Shown here: positions 22,701 through 35,262 of the stretch, piece after piece
How positions within the stretch are numbered: position 1 is the stretch's first letter
Layout of the letters: the number at the start of each line of letters is the position of its first letter
Position numbers and translations under genes: made by a program
Assembly (NCBI RefSeq): GCF_029227915.1
Contig: NC_079878.1
Coordinates: 17,358,001 to 17,422,000, forward strand
DNA length: 64,000 nt
Reading direction: 5' to 3'
From: Hydractinia symbiolongicarpus
Lineage: Eukaryota > Cnidaria > Hydrozoa > Anthoathecata > Hydractiniidae
The notes under the pieces: generated by a model
The model's database searches: none
What the model saw: the letters and a program-made list of their open reading frames with translations, nothing else
What the model was told of the DNA's origin: nothing

Positions 22701-23884
22701 TTTATCATGGATTTAATTGTAGATAATTTCCTTTTTTGACAAAACAATTGGAAACCATAGCAGGTCCAAATTTAATGGATTTTTTCTTTATGCCTGTAAT
22801 AACGAAACCCACATGCGGTATAATTTTTTTTCTGTAAAGATTTTGTTAGGTGTAGCTGAACCTTCTGAATTCCGAATGAATTTTAAAGTTTTATTTAAGC
22901 CACATGGATAATGATATTTTTTTAATAATAATTTATAAAAATGACAGTATAGTCATGCATACTATTTCGGAGGTGTAGAAAAGGAAGTTAAGATTGAGAG
23001 AGTCGCTATACCAGTGTCTACTCGATCATCATGTTTGGGGTTCACGATTTAAAACGTCCCCCACTTTTCTACCGCAAAATGAATGGGCAACAAAAATAAC
23101 CTCGGAGCCTGTAACGCATGCGTAACATTCTTTGCATGTGCGTTTTACATCGCACGCATTACTTGATTTACACGTGCGAATCATCGCGCACCTACTCAAA
23201 TATTCCTGAAAAAGACTGATCTGTTAGACTAGACATTGTCTTAGCGAAGGAGAACACCTATCATATTATCAAGTTGACGATTTGTTTCGAGACCAATTTG
23301 GTGTAGTCACATAAATATAAAAGCAGAAAGTACAAATGCATACAGTGATTGATAAGAACTTCAGCGTCGTACTTTAACCTATTGAATTTAGTTCCGTTGG
23401 GTTCTTTCGTCCTGCGATGAAGAAGCTTACTAGCTTGTTAAGACAAAACAAAATAGGCATAAATAGAATGCAGCAAAGTTGCTCCTATTATGTATTTAAT
23501 AGATATAACAGAGCTGGTTGGAAAGTCCAATAATGAAGTTTGTGTGATGTATGTTTATCTGCTGTCCTTTTTATAAGTGAACACAACAGAATTTAAATTT
23601 CTACTTGTATCTAAATAAATTAACAAAATATGTCAAATGTTCAAAAATATCCATCCATCTGTTACATGTAAGCGGGCGGGATAAAAACAGTCAACGACAA
23701 AGTCTGCGCGTCCTCAGAATATATTCAAACATATAAATGCATGTGAAATAACTTAAAGACAATTAATTCTGATATATATCACAACCAAATCTCGGTATAG
23801 GTTATGGGAAATAGCAAAGCATGGTTTCCTTCTTTACGTGGTGTCATTCGTAAAAAGTGAGCCAATGACATAAATTTTTAGGAC
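22701..23884. other. Non-coding stretch with hAT-like end motifs
   Basis: GCGTGCGATGTAAAACGCAC and CGCGATGATTCGCACGTG (minus strand, 23120-23195) resemble subterminal words of the two hAT-like elements. Together with GGCGATCGCACACC at 22304 this may mark a third, eroded member. The CAGGCCATT ends are missing. Confidence 0.3.
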
Positions 23885-24992
23885 TTACGTACAGGGCACT
23901 TTGGTTACACTCATAAGCGCAAGAAATGAACATATAAAACTTGGTACTTATTACAAAAATACGAATGGGTTTGTTTACAAAAGAGAACACCCTCGATGTT
24001 GTTCTTACAGGTAGTTTAGCTACTATAGTTACATTTAGGATTAAACTAGCATTTATTACTTAATACTCAGTAATATAGGTCAAGTTTGAATATTAAACTT
24101 TTTCGCTATAGCTAGTTAGACTTAGCATGAAAGGACAAGGCTGAGCTTTTTAGCTGGGTTAAAAGTCAAAACTTAAATAGGAAAATTACATCACATTTTT
24201 TAAGATTATACTACACATATTTGAGAACACCTGCAAGAAAATGCATTGTTCATCAAGTTACCCCATATGGCTAATATGGAAGATTTCTTCATAAAAGGCA
24301 TCAGAAACTTTTTTCATGTGGATTACTTTTACATTAACAAAACTTAAAAATTTGAAGATAAACTTTTGCGATTTTGTCATTCATTAGGTATTTTTATGGT
24401 TTAAAAGCAGTAACTTTTTAGTTCTTATCCTAATGTTAATACATAAGCTATGCAACAACTTTTGCAGGAAAATAAAAACACATCAAGAGAAAAAGTATGT
24501 TATTAAAATATTATAAAATAATTTCAAACTGATTAATCCCTGCAGTCATTTTGGTGTCAGCGGTATGAAAAACTATGCTAAAACTATACTAAGTAAAAGT
24601 CCTATTACTTCAGTAAAAATTTAAATAATGACTTGAAACTTAGTATTACATGTTTTATACCAGTTTGATGAAATGAACCCAAAAATTTTTTTACTACTAT
24701 CATAGTTCTGAGTTCTTAATTTTGGCCATTTTTGGAGACGCCGATAAACTTTTTTTGACAGCATATCAATTTTGACAACCCATGTGTACAGAAAACATTC
24801 TAAGTGATTCTCAGGATTAAAAATAATTCAAACAGATAAAATGTGTTTAGGACCAAATACTTTATCCAGCTCAGAGAAAGTGGGAATGTGCTTCTAAAGC
24901 ACAGTGCTAAATACATACTCTAAATTCTATGCCGTATAAATACAAAGTGGTTAGAAAGTTATTTTTTTGTCCACCTGCATCTGTACACGGCG
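23885..24992 (-). repeat. Long dispersed repeat, copy B (inverted relative to copy A)
   Basis: It is the reverse complement of 14029-15175 without the SINE. The order of shared blocks is conserved over the full length, with many substitutions and small indels. Confidence 0.75.
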
Positions 24993-26037
24993 GGAATAAG
25001 CCGTGCAAGAAATGTGCAATTATGCAGCTGAGATGCGCGGTCAGCAAATGACCCTATTTTCTGTAGCTGTCGGCTAGCTCCAAACGTCCAATTTTAACAA
25101 TTTTGAGGGGCTCCTGGTCAGCATTTTAGACGTTAGCTTTCTTTAGATTCAAGATGATTAGAAACAGCGAAGCCTTAGCATTCCAACGAGTGGTCACATG
25201 TGTGTTGGTTGTTCATGGTTTATGTCCTAGCTGCATTTATTTGACCTTACCTATTTTGTTATATTTGAAGTGCAGTCAACAAAATGGGTATAGGAAGGTC
25301 TTTATAGGATGGAAATGGAGAAAAAACTTTTTAACCTCTGAACAGTGATTGTTTTAGACATCTTAATATAAGATTAAGACCAAAATTATTTTTTTGGTGG
25401 ATTATCTTGGGCTCCAAAATTCGTAATTTCTCCTTTTTCGCCAAAAACGTACAAGTGCGTACAGGGTGTGGGGTCATTGACAAAGTGTACGTATGCTTGG
25501 AAAAAATAAATAATGTAGGTATAAAGCTAGCTAGCTAACTAGCTACGTCTTTTCCAAGGTATTTTTAAAGTTTGCCACTCACTCAAAGTGACTTTTCGCT
25601 GTCCCAGATTAGAAGCATCCATATTTTAAGAGGGGTGTTAAGAAGAATTATGATGTGGATATAATGACGTCGTTGAATTACACCTCTCACAGTTCTGATA
25701 AACTATAGTGCGTGCGCATAGAATCAATGACGTAATCATTTTTACATGCGCACGCAGAAATGGCAGTAAAGAAATGTAAACAAACGAGGGAAACGGTGAG
25801 CTTTCTCCGACTTCAACGCTTTAAAAATTTCTGAATTTTGCATATTTTGAGCGCACGTACCTTATGGATGGCCCTGAGGCACATTATTCTTTTTTTGAAA
25901 TGGATTTCAGGCTCATATGTTCTTACGGATAACTGTTTTTGGGGGTATTTGTTTGTAAGCTATATATGATTTATTTTTTTATATTTTTAGAATTGATATG
26001 TATATAACAAGTACATAAAAATAATGCCAGTTGATCA
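24993..26037. other. Non-coding stretch
   Basis: It contains GTGCGTGCGCATAG near 25710 and ATGCGCACGCAG near 25745, a partial inverted pair. This could belong to the left end of the element whose gene starts near 26038, but I cannot match it to a right end. Confidence 0.3.
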
Positions 26038-28868
26038 AAATGGATTTCGACTCGTATGAATCGCTAAAAAAAAGGAAATATTTGTAGCCGAACTGCTAGA
26101 ATGGCATTTTGGTGATACATTGAAGACAATCAACAGACGAATAACGACAAAGCAAAAATACCGAAACCTGTGGCAAATATCAGTGGTTGAAAATATTCAT
26201 TCATTTCGTGCTGTGAGAGACTACAAAATTCAGTATGGCGTTGAGTTTTCGACTGTAAAAGATAAGTCTGGGAAAACACATTCAGTCAAAATCAGATTTA
26301 GCCATTTTGGTGCATTAAAATTTCACCTGAATAAAGTGACTAGTGGAAAGTTCGAGATTTGAACTAAAGGATCTAAAGGGGAAATTGTGGCTAGCAATGA
26401 ATGACCGGTGGTAATGAAGTTTAATTGTAAGAAGCATACATTGAACATTGATCTCCATTTTAAAGTTTTGAACTGATACGGGATTGAATGTAGCTTTTGA
26501 TTGTCGTTATTATTTATTATCTTTTGTTTATGATGCCACCCAAGAATAGCACAAAGGCAAAACAAAAAAGAAACAAGTTAGTTTCAAAACTGCATAGTGA
26601 TAGAAAGATTCTAAGTAAGCTGGACTTGAACTTATTAGAAACTAAAACAGCACGCGAGGAATCACAGAAAAAACTTAAATGTGCTGAGATTGAACTTATT
26701 GAGATTAAAAAGAAAATTAATGAGAAACAATTGAAGCTTCAGAAGAAAAGACTAGAGGTAAAACCACAGGTAAAAAGCCAACAAGTATCTCAAAATAGAC
26801 AGTTTACAATTAGTCTTACTGAAAAAACTTCCCAAAAACGTTTATTGAATCCATCATCATCCTCAATCCCAAAACGAGCCAAAGTTACCCGATCAAAAGA
26901 AACAATTGCGGCTTGTGCAGCAATTCATGGGGCGAAGAATGATACTGATGATTTTATTTTGTTTGGAATTTATGAGACCATGACTCGAAAATTTCCAACA
27001 AAAAAAGTAATAGACATAGTACTTAGTGGAAAGTCAAAAATTAAAAAAGTCAGTTGGGGAATGGTCCAAGGAATATTCTTCTTCTCAGGAAAACATCCGG
27101 CGCTCCTTAAATGTTTTCTATTCGCACAATGTGAGGGAAAAGTCAAATATCAATCAGTTCAGAAGGCAAATAGGAAATCTACATTGCATATGGTCTTTTA
27201 GCAACAACAATCAATAATATTGATATTGGTACACTGCATGATATCAGTCCATCACTGACAGAAGAACTTGACATCGAGGATGTTGGGCAGGGGTGTTATC
27301 GATCATGTGATGAATACACTTTGAGACTTGCAAAATTCTATTTATTTGTGAATTGTCAAAGGTCTGATAAGCTACTGTCATTTGCTGCATTACCAAAAAA
27401 GGACCCTGAGTCATTTGTTTTTGCATCCGCCCTAGGAGGAGATGCAACACCAATATGTGGTATGTCGTTTCTCGTTTCTTTTGTAAATGTAGGAAAAAAA
27501 ATTGCAAGTAGCTCAGAGTCCTTTATGATATTTCGAGCTGATGTCGATGAAACCTTCTTGATTGTTCGTAAATTTATTTCAAAACTGTTGACTGATTTGC
27601 AATTTCTCGAGAGCAAAGTATTTGAACTGCCTGTTAAAGACCAAATACATAAAGTTGAATTTTGTGTTGCTACTAAATGATATGAAAATGCTTGCTTTTC
27701 TATGTGGCGAGCTAAGTAATGCAGCATATTATTTTTGTTCTTTTGGCAATGTCAATCAAGAAAACGCGACAAATTTCAAGTATACATATGGGAATCATAC
27801 TGATAATCACTGGAAACCTTTTAGTTATTCCAAGCGGTTGAGTGATGCAAAAGCTGTTAATCTAAAGAAAACCGAATTAGCTGCAAAGTCATTAGCAAAA
27901 AGTACAACAAGAAAACACATTACTGGATACATTGCAAAAACTTTGAATAGTAAACAAGAAGAGATACCTCTCCTTGGTAAGTACGTAGATTGTGCTAAAC
28001 CAGAACCACTTCATATTAAGAACAATGTTGTCAAAGCTGTCTTCATGAAAATATTCAAAATCTCTGTAGCAGAATCAAAGTTAGGAAAGTATAAAGCCTT
28101 TAAAGATATCCCAGAGGAAAGCCTGTTTTTTAAATTTGTTGCGTTTATCCGCTCCAACATGAACTGTAACCTTTTATCGAAAAAGATTCGGATGTGGTTC
28201 AATGAGAGTTCAAAACATGATGATAAAGAATTCACCTTCAGATTTTGAGGAAAGGAAAGTCTTTTGTATTTAGGACATTTTCCTAAATTGTATTACTTGT
28301 TTTACGAAACATAACAAACGACAAACTTAGGTTAAAATTATTACGCATACATTTGGAATCTGTGTACCTAAGAAAAGCAGTATCTCTGTCTATTAGGATT
28401 GAGACATTTGATAAAGATTGTGTCGAGGAGCTAAAGGAAGCATGTCGTAAGCTTTTCAAAACTTCATGCTTGTATGAAACTTCCATTAGTCCAAGTTTAT
28501 GGACCTTGTGCAACTGTGTGCCATTTTATGCAGCCAAAACATATGAATTGTATTCTCTCGGCCTTGGAGTAAACACCATGGAAGGTCGAGAACAAAAGCA
28601 TCAAAAAATTCAAAAGTACAGCAAAAACACCACATACCAATGTCGTTGGCCAAGAATCTTTAGGCATGAGTACATTGAACTAATTTATTTGAGAGAAAAT
28701 GGTTATAATGCAAAAAAATACAGAAAAAGATCAACAAAGTACATTCTTGAGACCAATGAAAATTCTTGTTTAAAATGTGGTATGAAGTTTAGACTAAATG
28801 AAACAAAGTGCAGCCTTTGCGATTGTGCATCAATGTCTAAGATTTATTCTGAGTTAAAATTTACTTAA
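26038..28868 (+). pseudogene. Broken gene of an unnamed, probably DDE-type transposase family
   Basis: Coding-looking pieces follow one another in changing frames. 26038-26362 is an N-terminal domain of unknown type. 26530-27040 is basic and coiled coil, with NLLETKTAREESQKK and a nuclear-type basic patch. 27030-27200 continues in a shifted frame. 27240-27680 is the central domain. 27680-28248 includes NDMKMLAFLCGELSNAAYYF. 28340-28868 includes SLGLGVNTMEGREQKHQ and the zinc-like pairs CLKC..CSLC. The D in NDMKMLAFL followed by a Gly and Cys spacing, and a late Glu in a helix rich in Arg/Lys/His, resemble the second Asp and final Glu of RNase H-fold transposases. At least four frameshifts or stops separate the pieces. 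I know similar multi-copy genes from cnidarians but no established name; terminal repeats were not found. Confidence 0.5.
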
Positions 28869-28953
28869 GTTATATAGATGATGTTTATCAGTTTTTGAAG
28901 GTTAAAGTTTTTGATAACAGTGAGTTGCAGGAGTTATATACTTTGCAGAAAAG

Positions 28954-29037
28954 CCTTTGATATTTATAGAAAGAGAGCTGACCTTTGATATTTATAGAAA
29001 GAGAGCTGACCTTTGATATTTATAGAAAGAGAGCTGA
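28954..29037 (+). repeat. 28-bp tandem repeat, three exact units
   Basis: CCTTTGATATTTATAGAAAG plus AGAGCTGA is repeated three times without a mismatch, directly downstream of the broken transposase-like gene. Confidence 0.95.
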
Positions 29038-29883
29038 CTTTATTGTGTTTATTTATTGTGTGGGTAATCATTGGTAGTTTTTGAGCAGTGACTTTGGTTT
29101 AGGTGTCAGGAAATAGCAAAAAACTGTATTTTTGATTTGTAAATGTTTGTTAGGCCAATTTCGATAAACTAGTCGTATAGTGCAACTCGCACGTCAGATG
29201 TGGTAATATTTAAAGAATGTTCAATGCAATAATGATCGAAATTCAAAAAACTTGAAAAGATGCATAAAGCCCGGGCTATGCTACTGGCAAATGCATAAAC
29301 GAACCATTTTACAATCTGCAAAAGAACATCCCTGTATATGACATGATAGTTTGGTTGATTCTACAACAAATCTTACTAAAATGCAGATCTGAAATGGTTT
29401 GTTTACAGAGTATTCATATTTGTACTTGGGTTCGAAGTTTATGCACATTGGCACCATACATTGGCGACGGTATATTTAAAATACTTTTTGTGTTTGGTTC
29501 AAAATACATAGCTAGACTTCTCTGCCCATGCCTTTAGAGCTTTAGTGTGCCAGACAATATGAAGAAAGGGAGGCATTATTGTTTAAGAATTAGTTACACT
29601 TGAGTTGAATATTGTTTATTAAAACTGAGCACAGCCAGTTTGATGATATTCACTTTAAAGTTCTGCAAAACAAATGCTAGGTTATAGCTAGCTACATGAT
29701 CAGGCACCTAACATTTAAGTTGTTGTATATACCTTAACACAGGTTCAAGAGACACAACATTGACATAAAATATATATCTTGTAGCTAGGGTGGGTAGCTA
29801 CCCTAAAAGTAAAAAGCTACCCCCATCATTAATCATAGATAGCTACTAGCTCTACTTTTTATAATGAACAATACTATGTTTAT
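29038..29883. other. Non-coding stretch
   Basis: No gene was found. GCTAGCTA words are frequent near 29690-29850. Confidence 0.35.
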
Positions 29884-31069
29884 CAGGCCATTCCTTGAGA
29901 CGAGTGCGATCGCACGCGCACTCGACCGCACACTGGTAAAAAAATTTACAAGTGCTTTTTATCGCACTCGTAAATTTTTCTAAAATATTATAGAATGATG
30001 AAAAGGGCTATCAAACCTAAAGTAAAAATTTGTTTTTTTTATGTATTTTTTTAGCATAAAAATAAACAACATAATATTTATCACAGGTTGTCTGTAACAG
30101 CGATGTAAGGAACAATCTTTTCTAATGTTTATAGAATTTTGTTATCTATTTATATCTCAGCAATCACAGTGTGCATGATAAAATGAATGGCGGCAATAAA
30201 AAGGAGATAGTTGCGTGTGTCTAATTAATTGTATTTTATATTTATCTTTGATATTCTCTGTGGCCACCTGTTGCTTGAAGGTAGCGAACATAAAAAAAGA
30301 AAATTATCATCTATACTATTTATCTATTTATTTTAACATTTATCAATATTTTCAACAGGAATTAATAATTAAGTCCTGGGCACTAGGTTGTGAAATACAT
30401 GTTAATTAAACCTAAAAATGATATCTGCTATATTGCTCTATTACCAAAAGCAAATCATTTCAATGTGCTCAATGTGATTGCAAAGATATAAATAGATTAG
30501 TATTACATTCAACACAAAAGAAAAATGATCTCCAGCATTGTGTTTCAGAGAGATCTCATAACATTAGCAAGCAATAAAAAGTTAAAGCAATTTCACAACA
30601 TTTTTTTGAATAGCAGAAAAAAATATGTTGTGCAATAATTGAAATGTATTTTTATATTTTCACCACCAGGTGGCTGAAGAAAACACCTTCTTGGTGGCCC
30701 ACAAATATAATTGTTCGTACACAAGAAGAGTATGACGTGAATATTCATCTTTATGCCCTTCAAAAATAAATATTAAAAAAGAATTGTTTTATTCATACAC
30801 AATGAGAGTGCACAACTTAAAATTTTCCTTTTGTATTTCTTTTAATCATATATTTCTTGCAAGACTTAAACCTCATTTCTATACAGCTTTAAATAACATA
30901 TAACGTTGTGGTAAACAAAAGAAAAGTTACACAATCACACTTGCAGATTTTCACATCGCACTTGTAAATTTTGCTTACGAGTGCGATTTTTCACACACCA
31001 TAGCACTCGTAATTTTTTTAACGGGTGCTTTTTGTAGCTCTGGCATAGTTTTATTCAAGAAATGGCCTG
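29884..31069. mobile_element. hAT-like non-autonomous DNA transposon, member 2
   Basis: The ends are CAGGCCATTCCTTGA at 29884 and TCAAGAAATGGCCTG ending at 31069. GTTTAT flanks both sides, a 6-bp target duplication. The left end carries GTGCGATCGCACGCGCAC, the same palindrome as member 1, although the interiors differ. Repeated ACGAGTGCGA/TCGCACTCGT words lie at both ends. The interior contains an inverted pair of TCTATTTATATCT blocks (30142 and 30505) and has no coding capacity. Confidence 0.8.
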
Positions 31070-31379
31070 GTTTATAATAATCTGAAAAAGCCACCATAAA
31101 TGAAATTTCCAACTAGAATTAATCCAAATGCAAACAGCTAGCTAAACATCAGAAACTTGTCTCTTCCTGTCTTTGCGGTAGCCATTTCTTTCTCCTTGAC
31201 AGCGCTTCTCCCCTGAAGTTATCTATATTAAATTTTTAGATATGTAGGGTAAAAAGTAGGAGGAGAGCGCTTGGCAATTACCTCACGTATTAACTCATGA
31301 ACGGAAAGTTCAAGTTGAAAATGTATTGGTCCGTTGCGTCCACATACAGCAGTTGCACATTTTGACCATCTTATTTGGT

Positions 31380-32360
31380 CACCTTGGTAATACGTTTACT
31401 TTGCACTAAACGCCCAGTCTGGTGCAGCTCACAATTAATTTTTGAATATCCACAGGAACTTTTTATGCAAAATGAAAAATGCTAAACAACTGTATTTGCT
31501 TTGCAGAAGTAACAATAGGCTTTATCTTTATCATAAGTCCTGTGAATGTTGGTTTATGAAAAAGATATTATACCCTTAATGCTATAAGCGCTCCATTAAC
31601 CTGAAGACTTTAGATCTTCCCACTTCAAGCGAATATTACTTCTGGCTATACTTTCCCAAATTTTGTTATTTCATAAAAGAAAACTGAAAATCTACAAAAT
31701 TATTTATATATGCAGAAATTTATTTATGAAATATAGGTTTCAGTTTGTCCTGGAAACATGTTTACCAACATGCAATGTCTTGCATACCTAACTAGCTATA
31801 TACTCAAGTCTTGAATGTTCACTGTTATGGGAGGTCCAAATAACTACCTAGCTATTTTTATTTAAAATGACAGAATGTCTTGAAAAATCTTTCGTGCAAT
31901 TAGCTACATTAAAGTAATATATTTAGCTCTTGTACTTTATCACTTAATTATTTAATAACAAATGTGCCCTGGAGTGCTGGCATAGTACTGGCTAGGTAGC
32001 TTAAAATCACAAAATAAATATTATCCAGATGTGACAATCCCTCATCATCAGACATCAGAAAGGGTTCTGTTCTTTACTTCTCATTGTGGGGTACCTCAAA
32101 TTCTTATAAATCCAATGAAAAAAATTACTTAAGAATTCCTCTTCTTTCCCTTGCACTACTCATGGCATTTCTTTGCATGTCTTTAGTTTCAAGCCACAAT
32201 CCCTGAGCTTCCAACCACGTCTCAGTCACAAGTTTCAGTGCTAGCCAAAATGACAGACAACGTCGAGAAACTCTGGGCAATTTTGAAAAAAAATGTGGTT
32301 CTGCCTTATGATTTTCAGATATTTGCTGCTGATATCAGCATATTTTGGCCCTCGGGTGCC
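31380..32360 (-). repeat. Long dispersed repeat, copy C (partial)
   Basis: The reverse complement of 32240-32355 matches 13745-13860, and that of 31380-31530 matches 13905-14050, for example CTTCTGCAAAG.AAATACAGT. About 700 bp separate the two blocks here against about 50-100 bp in copy A, so one copy has an insertion or the other a deletion. Confidence 0.6.
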
Positions 32361-32595
32361 ACACCTCCGTATATAGCTATAGGAGTTAATTATTTTAACC
32401 TCAGACAGCTGAAGACTTGTGTCAAGGCTATCAGTCCAGCTAGGCTCAGCCAAGACACTCTTGATATTAATTATACTTAAAGAAACTTCAAACAAATTAT
32501 TAAACAAAAGAAAAAAATATAAACTGACATCAAAATGCCGGGACAAGAACATGTGTATGAAATATATATATATATAGCTAATATATAAAATACTT

Positions 32596-32912
32596 ACGTT
32601 TGCATTGTATGGTTTAGTACATTCTTGAAATAAGGAGGATAAAAAACTAAGTGATTTAAAGTGCTCTGTTAATAACCTTTTCTCCTCTATATTTAACTCT
32701 TCTTCTTGTACATCTAAAACTTGGCTAGACAAAGTAAACTCGATGTCATCAAGTAACTTTTTAACTTCTAATAAAGTTTTGCCTTTCCTCTTTTTAGTTT
32801 CTGGGGTACTTTGAACGAAAGTTGTAGGTTCCCCATTATCTTTGAAAATATCATCCATTTCCTCCAGAGCCCTTTCTAACATAAAAGCAGCATCACTTCC
32901 AACTGCCGACAT
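32596..32912 (-). CDS. Probable first coding exon of a host gene
   Basis: An ATG in the context AAAATGTC at 32912 opens 105 codons, and a consensus donor AAC/GTAAGT follows at 32596. The product is acidic and helical: a start rich in Met and Glu (ALEEMDDIFKDN), a Lys-rich turn (KKRKGKTLLEVKKL), then EEELNIEEKRLLTEH and SLSFLSSLFQEC. The frame reads on into low-complexity intron-like sequence after the donor, which supports a real splice site. I do not recognise the gene and could not find exon 2 with confidence. Confidence 0.5.
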
Positions 32913-33618
32913 TTTTGATAGTGTTCCTGGTAAAAGTGGAAAAAAGGTTAAATCCACATTTGTAGTGAAATATTCGGCACCCCTGAATTATTCGGCACCC
33001 CCTTGGGTTTCTGCTGATGGTTTTTAGAGTTACATTTGTTTGGTTATTTGTACGGAATTAAATAATTCATAATGGTAGATAGAAGAGTCCATAATGGTAG
33101 CTTGATAGTAAGAGTATAGACGTATTTCACTATGACGCGATATGAGTGGCTCCCAGACTTCTGCGCATTTCGACAGGCAAAAGATGGCAGCAGAAATGGT
33201 AAACAACATGCGAAAATAGCATAAAATATTACTATAATTACTCAAAAAACTGAAAAAGGAAAGTCGTTTCGCTTATCGATCGAAGCCCCTGTTGCCATCC
33301 TATAATGTCTGCTTGCTCAACAAAAAAGTCCTTGCCCGTGGGGTATTTACTCGTTTATTATACATCCCTTCTGTTAGTATTTGAATATCATGTTCATGAA
33401 AGCGAGAACAGCTGTCAATCATATTTTTTAAGCTTTGGGTGACTATATACAACAAAGTTAAGCCGAGCCACAGACTACGTACGTTTCCGATAAGACATAA
33501 CAGTTTAAATAAACCAACATATAAACGTAGCCAAAAATGTACCCATTGTGTGAAGCACTTCCTCTTTCCTGATAAAAACAAACATTTAGAAGGCACGTGC
33601 GTTTATTTATATTTCAAC

Positions 33619-35262
33619 ATGTCGAAAAATGCTGACTATTTTCAAAATCTTTCAAATGCAGATAAATCCCACTATACAGGAAAACTTACACTCGCAGATG
33701 GGACTATGCTTGCAGATCCTTACTGGCTGCAGACTAGCGATTGGAGCGATGACGTTTTACTACTTCCAGATATAACTTATGTTGATCTGTATGTGTATTT
33801 GGTTCACACTCCTAGCAAGTTCACACACGAGTCGCTTAAAGCACACAAATCCTTGGAAGCTTACAACTTTTCTATCAGGGCACGTACAAGAAGTGTATTG
33901 TCACCACTTAAAAGAAGTAGATTTCTGTTATATAAAATCGTCTGTGTTACCAAGTCAAAGGCAGGGGAAAACGCAAAAATTATATGACACTTGGATTATA
34001 ATGCATAAAACCGGTTGGATACATTCGGCAAATTGTACTTGTGTTGCAGGGTAAGTTTATTTATCGTATTTTTATTATAGTGATCAAACGAATATTATAA
34101 ATAATGGCAATATTTTTTTAGACTTGGTTCGGCTTGCAGTCATGTTGCTGCATTATTATTTAAATTAGTGGCATGTGCTACATTAGAGCTTAACAAAACA
34201 GCATGTACTAGTGTTTTATGCTCTTGGAAAAAGGCAAGAAAAAGAGCTCATCCTGCACCCTTAAGTAAAATTGACTTTAGAAGACCAAAAAAGACAGAGA
34301 CACTTCCAAAAGTTGATGATCCTTTTGGAGACACAATAAAAGGTTTTGTATCACCCGATCCAATAAAATTTATTACTGGAAAGGATCAAGAACATCTTGA
34401 TGAATTAAGGCAGATTGCTCCAGATGCAGTTATCTTTAAAAGCATCAGTTTATGGCTTGACGATGATCAAAACCTAAACAGTGACACAGATAGTGCAAAC
34501 AAAAATGAACAAAACAGTCTTCCTGAACCTCTTACATTTATTTATGAGCCAACAGCAATTAATAAAACTGATGCAGAGGTAAAAAATATTGCAGTTAAAA
34601 ACTATGAAAAATATACAAAGTCGTGTTTTCAAAATCAATATGATAATTTGAAAAAAGTAACAGCACTTCAAAGTATCAGTAACAAATGGATGTTGCACAG
34701 GGCTGGGCGTATAACAGCATCAGTTTCAAAATCTGCCTTCACATGTGATTTAGAACGGACAAAAACATTAGTGGACACAGTCATGCAATACAAGGATCAA
34801 GTCGATGTTGTTGCTACAAGATACGGAAAGAGAATGGAAACAAGAGCTCGGGATGTTTATACAAAGAAATTGGAGCAAATACACACTAACTTTCAAGTCA
34901 AAACAACTGGTTTACACATTAATACAGATTTTCCATATCTTGGTGCCAGCCCTGATGGCATAGTTCAATGTGACTGCCACAGTTTAGGCTTGGTAGAAAT
35001 CAAATGTCCTTATAAATTCAAAAAAAGCCTTAAAAATTGGAGACAGAATAAGCTCTGTCCAATTAATTCAACTGGAGAATTTAAACAAAATCACGCCTAC
35101 TACTTCCAAGTGCAACATCAAATGCTTGTAACTGATACAAAATATTGTGACTTTTTCGTTTTTTCACAAGGCAAACGTGCAGAGGATACATTTTTGCTAA
35201 GAGTTGAAAGAAATGATAAGTTTTGCCAATCACTATTACTGAAGCTTTTAGAATTTTCTTAA
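33619..35262 (+). pseudogene. SWIM zinc finger-YqaJ nuclease of the ISL2EU element
   Basis: The ATG at 33619 starts the first exon. A 1-nt frameshift in a T run near 33868 changes frame; the new frame leads into the SWIM finger CTCVAG (CxC) and, across a 71-bp GTAAGT...TTTTAG intron (34051-34121, phase 2), into LGSACSHVAALLFK (CxH). The C-terminal part has YqaJ exonuclease features: WMLHRAGRITAS; YGKRMETRARDVY; GASPDGI with the Asp; LVEIKCPYKF with the E-x-K pair; and a Gln-rich YYFQVQHQML helix. This PD-(D/E)XK fold probably trims or resects DNA during transposition. The stop at 35260-35262 overlaps the convergent transposase end. Except for the frameshift it is intact. Confidence 0.85.

Noticed and set aside
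22300-23200. Third hAT-like element
   Set aside because: Subterminal-like words are present but the CAGGCCATT ends and flanking duplication are not. Kept only as a note.
26038-28868. RAG1/Transib homolog
   Set aside because: Only a general resemblance of the last helix; the first Asp region and zinc motifs typical of RAG1 are not seen.
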